Assembly (NCBI GenBank): GCA_027625915.1
Contig: JANTQA010000047.1
Coordinates: 3,472,001 to 3,536,000 of the forward strand
Source: Anaeramoeba flamelloides
Lineage: Eukaryota > Metamonada > Anaeramoebidae
Direction of reading: 5' to 3'
Length of the DNA stretch: 64,000 nucleotides
Positions 56,641-64,000 of the stretch are shown here, in pieces. A program made the position numbers and the translations under genes. The notes below the pieces were generated by a model. That model ran no database searches. It worked only from the letters and a program-made list of their open reading frames with translations, and was not told the DNA's origin. Each line of letters starts with the position of its first letter. The stretch's first letter is position 1.

Positions 56641-57005
56641 AATTTGAGAAATAAAAAGAAAATTTAATAAATTTTCATTTTATTTCTGGAATTAAAAAAA
56701 AGTTAAAGGTGGTTTTCTTGGGATTTCTGTTTTATTTGTTAAGTGTTCTAGGTTTTTTTGAGTTTTCTATTTATTTAGAAAATCAATAGATTTTCGTTAG
56801 GTTTTTTTTTTCTTTTTGAAATAAATCGAAAATTTATTAAAATTTTCTGTTTATTTCAAAAAGTAAAAAAAACCTAGAACACTTCAGAAATAAAATAGAA
56901 AACCTCAAAAAAACCTAGAACACTACACAAATAAATAGAAAACTCAAAAAAACCTAACGAAAATAAATGGATTTTTGGAATAAACATAAAACAAAAAAAA
57001 AGCTA
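56625..57005. repeat. Modular hairpin array H5
   Basis: Starts AAGTGTCGTTACGTTTTTTTTA. Modules in order: type D hairpin (56636-56710); left arms of two enclosing stems (TCTTGGGATTTCTGTTTTATTTG at 56715 and TTGAGTTTTCTATTTATTTAG at 56759); a central type B hairpin (56798-56875); then the right arms (AAATAAAATAGAAAACCTCA at 56887 and CAAATAAATAGAAAACTCAA at 56928). The enclosing stems carry the GTTCTAGG / CCTAGAAC words seen in H1, H2 and H3c. Confidence 0.78.
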
Positions 57006-57372
57006 ACTTGAAAAAGAGGAATTAAAAACTCATCCTTAATTTACAATAAAAAAAAAAAAAAAAAAAAATTATATGTTTTTTTAAAAACAAATACCATTTA
57101 ATAATAAAAAAAAAAAATGCTGAATTTAAAAATTAAGGGATATAGTTCAAGGAAATACAAATAATTTTTAATATGCTATTAAAATTTATAACGATATATT
57201 TACAAAATTATCACCCTTTTTGTTTAAATAAAGAATCAATAAAAAAAATTTATTGTCTTTTAAAATAATCCTTAATATCTTAAAAACCTAATAATCTTTT
57301 TTTTTTTTTACTTTTTTCAATTTGTAAATGAATTTTAATCCCTATATTGTTATTTACTAATTATTAAAATAG

Positions 57373-58464
57373 TTTAATTATGTCAATTCGTCAATGACAG
57401 TCTTTGAAATATTATTTCGATATTTTTTTATTATCTTAACATTATTTATCATTGTATATCTAACTCGATATACTCGTCAGTATTCTTTTCACAACTTCCT
57501 TATTGAACAAAAATGGATATCGCTTTTGGTTATAAGCCTTCTTCTTTTTAATAATCCATTCTATCCAATTATTACATTATCAAATTCATCATTTTTCCGA
57601 ATTCTTGATGCTCTTTTCACAAGTACTTTCTTTGGGTTACTGCTTTATTTTATTTGGATTAAATTAGATAGTTTTAGATATGTAAGATGATTTCAATCCA
57701 TTCTATTTTCTTTTTCTGTATGGCTTTTTATTATTTTAAATATTCTAAAATTTATTATTATTATAAATACAAACTTTTTATAAAATTATTTTTTTTTTTT
57801 TTAGCAAAAATTTAAAAGAACATTCTTAAAATTTTACTTACCAAGATCTATTCCAATATTAATTTTGATGATCTTTTTCTTTATTTTATATGTTTATGGG
57901 AAATTTCACGAAATGGATGATCCACAATATCAACAAGCGCAAGATACACCAGGATATATGGCGTTAAAATGGCTTCATAACATCATTCTCAATCTTTATA
58001 ATTTATTTATTCTATATTCCATAATTCGAAATTATATTTATTTTAAGCAAACAATTAATAACCAGATCCATGAAAATGAAGGAATTAATTATAATAAGAA
58101 ACGATTTAATTTTTTTCTCTTGGTTTCTGTACTGCCTTTTTTTACTTTAATTATTTTATTGTTTGGAAATTTCCTACATGAGTTGAAATATTCTTCATTT
58201 ACATTCCTGTTCACTTATTCAGTCTGTAATGCCTATATTATCGCACTTTCAATTGCATTTTTGCCATCAAAAAAGGATAAAAATTCTGAAGACTTTGTTG
58301 AGGATCAGGGCGCATATAACAAAAAAAAAATAAATCAGCAGACTTCTTCAGATCAAGAATTAGAAGGTAACCTTATCAGTCAAGGTTCCCAATCAGATTC
58401 AAATTATAAGAGTATAAATCTCGAACAGCAGGATCTATCTGAAATTGAAAAAAAAGAAAAATAA
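57373..58464 (+). CDS. TMEM181-like membrane protein, exons 3-4 (seven-helix domain)
   Basis: Exon 3 is 57373-57681 (103 residues), exon 4 is 57805-58464 (219 residues to TAA). The intron between them (GTAAGA ... TTTTTTTAG, phase 0) is clear. Conserved points with animal TMEM181 are FEILFRYFFIILTLF, IEQKWISLLVISLLLFNNPF (IEQKWMSVLLPLLLLYNDPF in animals), TFLKFYLPRSIP, HEMDDPQYQQAQDTPGYMAL (NELHDPMYQYRVDTGNFQGM), and the YAL-like end of the last helix. Together with the N-terminal helix the protein has about eight membrane segments and 498 residues, close to animal TMEM181. The C-terminal tail (about 90 residues) is polar and acidic and probably cytosolic. The Met at 57394 is not the start. 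TMEM181 relates structurally to Wntless; cargo or ligand here is unknown. Confidence 0.85.
57682..57804 (+). other. 123-bp intron 3 of the TMEM181-like gene
   Basis: GTAAGATG donor and poly-T TTAG acceptor, phase 0, joining LDSFRY to QKFKRTFLKFYLP. Confidence 0.88.
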
Positions 58465-60267
58465 ATCTCTTCACATGATCATTAACCCTACTAACTTTTT
58501 TATTTTATTGTTTTTTTTTATTTCGAAATTATTATTCAAATTTGATTTTTATCGTAATTATTTCTTTCTTTTATTTTCATTTTTTTTTGATTAAATTGCT
58601 TTTTTTTCCATAGTTTTTTTATTTTATTATTTTTTTTTTGTACATTGAATGAAATTCATTTTTACTTTTAGAAAAATGAGAAAGTGCTTAAAAATTTATG
58701 ATAAAATTTTCTATATATTTTAATATGCTATTAAAAATAATTAAAGATTTTATTTTTTGATATTTTTTTTGTTGAGACTTATATTTATTCACTTAAATTG
58801 GAAAATTATTACTTTTCAAATTTGTCAAATTGTAAAAATTGGTCAAATTCTCATTTTTTTTCAAATTAGATAATTCTATTAAAATATATTGACTGTGGGT
58901 AAATTAAACCACCATTTTTCGGCTAGGTTTGTTAGAGTATGTTAGAGTTTACTTGAGTGGTTCTAATGGTATGTTAGGGTTAGGTTAGGTTAGGGTATTT
59001 CGGCTTGGATATTGAAAAAAAAAAATAACAAAGATACCAATTAGACTTTTTCGTCATTTGATTTAAAGGGTCAAAAATTTTTCCACTTAACTTTGGTGGT
59101 TAAATTGGGTTTTTTACAATTTTTTTAAAAAAATTTTGAATTGCTGATTTTGACATTTTGGATTTTCTACAATTCAAGTAACAAAATACAACTTACTAAA
59201 TAATCTTTTTGATTTTTCCAACCATAATCATTAAAAAACCTTTACAAATTTTCCTACTTATCAAAATAATCAAGAAACTCTTTAATAATACGAAAAAAAA
59301 ATCAATTTTAAGAAATTTAAAAATTAATAATATATTCACTTAATTCAAGATCTCTTGTTTCACAAATAATTGAAAAAATACCGAAAAAACAAAAAAAAAA
59401 TAATCTTTTTTAAAAACATTTCATCCAAAAATAGCAATTTTTTTTTATAAATATGTAAAATTTGAAATTTTATTCAGGCTAATATTCTCACTTCAGATAA
59501 TATATTATATTTTTATTCAAATCAATGATTTCTTGCACTTATTGAAATTTTTGATTATTTTACCACCTTTTTCATTATTAAAAAATAAACATAAAAAGAA
59601 TCTAAAAAATTTTAATCATTTCACCATTGTGAAAATAACATTAAATTGAAAAAATAAAATGCAAAAAAAAAAGGAAATTAGATCAAGATAAAAGTCAATT
59701 TAATTAATTGGAATAATATAAAAAAATAATAATCTAATTCTACAAGAAAAAACTCAATTAATACTATTTTCATTGAAAAAATTGAATTTAGTAAAATAAA
59801 ACTGTTAAGGTCACAAAACAAAAATACAATAGAAATTTTGATTGTTCTTTCAATGGATCGTTAACTAAATTCTCAAAAAATTTGTTTTATTAAAAGATAA
59901 ATAAAAAATTAAGAATTTTGATTTAAAATTTTCCTAAAAAATATTTATTGTTTTACTCTTAATGATCAAATTAAAAAAAAAAATAATAAAAAAGGAATTA
60001 TAAAAAAAGATAACCTCAGTAAACCTAAAAAAAAACAATTTTTTTTTTAGTTAATAACTCTAATTAATAAAGAAGAAAGAAGAAAGTAGAAAGAAAAAGG
60101 ACAAAAGGACAAAAAAAGAAAAAAAATGAATAAGAATATAAAAAAAATAAAAAATAATGAAAAAAAAAAACTAAATTATTCTAAATAAGATTGTAACAAT
60201 AAAAAATAATGAATTGACTAATTATTTAATTTGGATAATACTATTAATAAACAATAATTAGATTAAA
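58465..60267. other. Convergent 3' spacer between TMEM181-like and PFOR genes
   Basis: A/T-rich with no gene. It contains a small inverted-repeat unit (about 58895-59112) with a telomere-like TTAGGG/TTAGG tract (58973-58995). Confidence 0.6.
58895..59112. repeat. Short inverted-repeat unit holding a telomere-like tract
   Basis: GTAAATTAAACCACCATTTT (58896) is mirrored by TTTGGTGGTTAAATTGGG (59094), ends about 15 bp long. Inside lie repeated GTATGTTAG words and then GTTAGGGTTAGGTTAGGTTAGGG at 58973-58995. The G content is far above that of the surrounding spacer. Confidence 0.5.
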
Positions 60268-63200
60268 TTATTTTTTAGATTTTTTAAGTGATTTGATTAT
60301 TTTTTTATTGTCGACAATTTTTTTTTTATTAGCTCTGATCCAAAGGTTTTCATATCTTTCTCTAATACCTTCCACTGCTTCTGAAAATCTCAAGTTAGCA
60401 ATTTCAGGGTTCAAAATTTTCAAGGATTTAAATCTAGTTTGTGTCAACATATGATCGATTATTTTTTTATATTTAGGTTCTTTCGAAGATAATTTGAAAG
60501 GGTTTTTCCCCTTGTCTGCCTTTCGTGGATCGAAGGTGTAAATTGGTAAATATCCAGTGTCAATTAATTTGTCTACTTGGTTTAATCCCTTACCCATACC
60601 ACCACCAATACCATGTGCGATACAGTTAGTGTAAGCGAGGATTAAGGAAGGGCCTGGATAGGATTCTGCTTCTTTGAGTGCGTTAATGGCGTGTTTGAAA
60701 TATTTCGACCCGAGGGCAACTGAGCAAACATAGCAGGATCCATAGGACATTACCATTGATCCTAAATCCTTTTTCATACCGATTTTGCCACTTGCTGCAA
60801 ACTTATGGATGGCGCCTGCCATTGTAGATCTAGACATTTGTGCGCCCGTGTTCGAGTATACCTCTGTATCTAAAATTAAAATGTTTACATCGATTCTATT
60901 GGACACGACATAATCTAATCCACCATAGCCAATATCATAGGCGAATCCATCGCCACCAATTACCCAATGGGATTTTTTAATAAACAAATCTGTGGAGTTT
61001 ATGATTTCATTAATTAAGGGGTTCTTCAAATCAAGATCGTTCTTATTTTCTTTGAGCAATTTTTTAATAATTTCCCCATATTTGATCGATCTTTCCGTGT
61101 TATCGATCTCCTGTGTCCATTCTGTGAGGGCGTCTTTCAATTCAGATGGGATGCTTACATTTGTATCTTTGATTAATCGGTCAACGTTTAATTTCAAGTT
61201 TTTTCTTCTGTGCTGGGTACCAATGGCCATCCCAAAGCCATATTCTGCTGTGTCTTCAAACAAGGATCTACCCCAAGCAGGCCCATGTCCTTTCTCGTTT
61301 GTTGTGAATGGGCAAACGGGGAATCGACCGCCCCATACCGATGAACAACCAGAACTATTAGCGATAGTCATTCTGTCCCCGAACAATTGCGTAACAATTT
61401 TGACTAATTGGGTTTCGCCACAGCCTGCACATGAAGGTGGGAATTCCAATAGGGGCTTTTGGTATTGGGATCCTGCAACTGTAAATTTGCTGACTTCATC
61501 GCCGTGAACAGGGAGCTTTTCGGCAAATTCCCAATTTTCTTGCTCAACATCTTTACACTTTTCAAAGGATTCCATTGATAAGCAGCCCTTTGGACATGCC
61601 TGTACACACAGACTACAGGAAACACAGTCATAAGGTGAGATTTGGATACGGAAGTCCTTTCCTTTGAAGTTTTTTTCCTTAGCATCTTTGGTGACAAATC
61701 CTTTGGGCCTTTTGGTATTTTTTTCAACGACAAATGGTCTGATACAGGAATGTGGGCAAACAAATGAACATAAATTACATTGGATACAATCCTTTGGATT
61801 CCAAATTGGTATTCGTTGTGCAATCCCCTTCTTGATGTACTTGGAAGTCCCGAGGGGCATGATCCCACCGGAGGGCAATGAGGATGATGGCAGATTGCTT
61901 CCTTCCATTTTAAGTAATGGCAATAAAACTTGTTTGACATATTTGGAATGCACAGTTGGCTCTTTGGAATTTGGATCCCTATTTTCAGGTAGATCAGAGG
62001 CAAATGATTCGTGGGTAAATTGATTTTTTTCGAATGACTGTCCGGTTTCATACCCCTGTTCTTGTGGAATTTTTAAATTTTTCCATTTTCTAATTGGGAA
62101 GTTAATTTTTTGAAGCTGGTTATATGTTTGATCAAGTGCATTTTTATTCTTTTGAACAACATCCTTACCATATTTTTTAAACATTTCCCCAACTTGCTCT
62201 TTTAACAACTCAAGTGCCTTCATTTCAGGAATGACTTTAGTTAATTTAAAAAATACAGATTGCATGATCATATTAATTCTTCCTGGGAGACCGTTCTCCT
62301 CGGCAATTTTGGATGCGTCGATCACATAGAATTGACAGTTTTTTTCAGCCAGGCTTTTCTTTAGTTGCTGTGGCAAATTCTTTTCTAATTCTTCGAGGGT
62401 TAGCCAAGAAGTGTTTAATACAAAGATACCATTTTTGATTAAATTTTTTGTCATATTATATTTGGCCATAAAGGCGCTATTATGGCATGCCACATATTCT
62501 GCATCAACGATTTGGTATTCAGAAGAAATTGGATTTGGTCCGAATCTTAAAAAGGATTGTGTCAATGCGTTGGATTTATCAGCCGAATAACTGAAATATC
62601 CCTGCCCATATAAATCCGTGTTTTTAACAATCAATTTGATCGCAGTCTTATTGGCAGAAACTGTACCATCAGATCCTAGCCCCCAGAAGATGGCCTGGCT
62701 GGTGCCATTTGGAACAGTGTTGATTTCCATTTCCTCTTCAAGTGAGGTGTACGTGACGTCATCGTTAATGCCAACAGTAAAGTTATTTTTGGGTTCCCGT
62801 TTTTCCAAATTTTTAAAGACAGACAAGGCCATGCCTGGTGTAAATTCCCTTGAGGCAAGCCCAAATCTTCCTCCAACGATTAAATGATTTGTTTTTTGTA
62901 ATTTGGATGCACCTAGCACGTCTAAAAAGAGGGGTTCTCCAACGGAGCCAGATTCCTTGGTTCGGTCTAGCACTGCAATTTTTTTGCAACTTTTTGGAAT
63001 TGCTTCAAACAATTTGGTGGCGTCAAATGGTCGATAGAGCCTTACCTTCACAACACCTACCTTTTCGTTCCTTTCGAGTAAATAATTCACACACTCTTCC
63101 ACAACTGGCGCTCCTGCCCCCATCAAAATGATAACCCTTTCTGCTTCGGGGTGCCCATAATAATCAAAGAGATGATATTGCCTTCCAACATGCTTTGCCA

Positions 63201-64000
63201 ATAAGTCCATATTCTTTTGAACAATCTTTGGCACAGAATTGTAAAATGGGTTTGCAGCCTCTTCAGTTTGAAAATATGTGGCTGGGCCCATAGAGTGTCC
63301 AAAGATCAAGGGATGCTCTGGGTTTAATGCCCTTGCGCGATGCGCTCGAACAGCATCATAATTAATCAATTTCTTAAATGTTTCAGGCTCAATTTTATGA
63401 ATGGAATTGACCTCGTGAGACAATCTAAAGCCTTCAAAGAAATGTAAAAAGGGAATCCTAGACTCAATACTAGACAAATGCGCAACAGTTCCCAAATCCA
63501 TAATCTCTTGAACAGTGCTAGAGGACAGTAATGAAAAGCCCGTTTGTCGTACACCCATAACATCAGAGTGATCACCAAAAATGGATAAGGCTTGGCGAGA
63601 TAAGGCCCGTGCAGAGACATGGAAAACAGTTGGTAGTAATTCACCTGCGATCTTGTACATGTTAGGAATCATCAATAATAATCCTATTTATTTGGTTGTT
63701 ATTTTTTGAGTGGTTTGTATATTTTTTTTTTATTTTTTTTTTTGGTCAAGTTTATTAGTAAGAGTTTTCAGAGATTAGAGACATTTGTTTGGTTTTTTTT
63801 CTTGTTTTTGATTTTGAAACAAAAATCATGAATTGGGTTTGTTAGAAATAAATTAGATCTATTGGGTTTGTTTTATTCGACTAATATTTGTTCTACAGAA
63901 ACAAATAAAAAATTTGGTAAATTTTAAACAAAAACATTCCCGAGATTTTTGAAAAAAAATAAAAAAAGAGAAAAAAAAAATCAATTACCTTGAGAAGCAG
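60268..64000 (-). CDS. Pyruvate:ferredoxin oxidoreductase (PFOR), 5' end beyond the window
   Basis: Exon 2 is 63683-60268; a 305-bp phase-1 intron (63988-63684) precedes it. The last 12 bases of exon 1 (63989-64000) read TASQ plus the G of the next Gly, so the junction is TASQG-LLLMIPNMYKIAGEL, the conserved start region. The remaining 70-75 N-terminal residues and any targeting peptide lie outside. PFOR oxidises pyruvate and CoA to acetyl-CoA and CO2 and reduces ferredoxin. Visible motifs: FGDHSDVM; two 4Fe-4S sets, CIQCNLCSFVCPHSC and CVSCSLCVQACPKGC; PPSCAGCGETQ and SSGCSSVWGG for the proximal cluster; TPP site GGDGFAYDIGYGGLDYV; EVYSNTGAQMSRST. The C-terminus is Lys-rich with no fused flavodoxin or NADPH reductase domain, so this is the plain PFOR, as in hydrogenosomes, rather than PNO. 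Codon use is more GC-rich than in its neighbours, as for a highly expressed gene. Confidence 0.96.
63684..63988 (-). other. 305-bp intron of the PFOR gene
   Basis: Donor CAAG|GTAATTG at 63989/63988, acceptor AAATAG at 63685-63684, phase 1 within a Gly codon. The acceptor is A-rich with no polypyrimidine tract, like those of the very large introns here. A candidate branch point AATAACAA lies about 12-19 bases upstream. Confidence 0.85.

Larger units (their letters stand above)
52170..57372 (+). other. Proposed 5.2-kb intron 2 of the TMEM181-like gene
   Basis: Donor AAA|GTAAATATT; acceptor ATTAAAATAG|TTTAAT (57370-57372), phase 0, with TACTAAT 14-20 bases before the acceptor as a candidate branch point. 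Joining gives VVEFK-FNYVNSSMTVFEILFRYFF, in line with the F.F..YNPxFxxxEIWFRFFF segment of TMEM181. Contents: family X copy d (54240-54620), a small TIR element (55370-55745), a LINE relic (56100-56640), hairpin array H5 (56625-57005) and a poly-A run (57048-57068). Stretches 52400-54230 and 54630-55360 show nothing beyond A/T-rich sequence. Confidence 0.7.

Noticed and set aside
11053-57005. CRISPR-like reading of the hairpin arrays
   Set aside because: The units are palindromes of several types with variable order and no unique spacers of constant length, and the genome is eukaryotic.
61404-62051. 215-codon frame inside PFOR
   Set aside because: Same-strand shadow in another frame; the true frame carries all the Fe-S and TPP motifs.

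Overview
This window looks like nuclear DNA of an anaerobic, very AT-rich protist. The best fit is Anaeramoeba (Metamonada), inferred from gene content rather than from any search. The pointers are a pyruvate:ferredoxin oxidoreductase of hydrogenosome type, an RGS-DUF547 fusion, an RCC1-BTB protein and a B-box/SPRY (TRIM-like) protein. Genes are intron-bearing, use the standard code, carry long Lys/Asn/Glu homopolymer tracts, and sit in a sea of short repeats. I saw no tRNA, rRNA or CRISPR.

Genes from left to right: a complete steroid 5-alpha-reductase family protein (107-883, +); an RGS-DUF547 coiled-coil protein (4492-8235, -); divergent from it, a B-box/coiled-coil/SPRY protein in two exons (8665-8908 and 15656-16632, +); convergent to that, a coiled-coil protein in two exons (21352-21070 and 19189-18303, -); an FKBP-TPR immunophilin with one 101-bp intron (27341-28371, +); an RCC1-BTB-BTB protein in two exons (39703-39127 and 32701-31350, -); an unidentified 648-residue protein (45299-47245, -); a TMEM181-like seven-helix membrane protein in four exons (51509-58464, +); and PFOR, whose first exon runs off the right edge (60268-64000, -).

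The most striking structural result is that several apparently broken genes become whole when joined across very large introns. The reading phase and protein motif match in each case: introns of 6,747 bp (B-box gene), 6,426 bp (RCC1-BTB), 5,203 bp (TMEM181-like) and 1,880 bp (coiled-coil gene). Ordinary introns in the same window are 101-305 bp. The large introns are packed with mobile DNA: a Tc1/mariner relic, LINE relics, several MITE or foldback families, and a dispersed repeat (family X) present once in each of the three largest introns.

The best candidate for something undescribed is a family of modular hairpin arrays at about 11.05-11.6, 23.6-24.2, 36.1-37.35, 42.17-42.45 and 56.6-57.0 kb. 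Each is built from a small set of 60-90 bp near-perfect hairpin modules of the form AGGTTTT...AAAACCT. The modules lie side by side or one inside the loop of another, and several arrays are edged by a tag like GGCACTTGACGACAC. Two copies of one dispersed repeat carry different arrays at the same place, and four array blocks interrupt LINE sequence. The modules therefore appear to insert, nest and turn over. All repeat boundaries were judged by eye.
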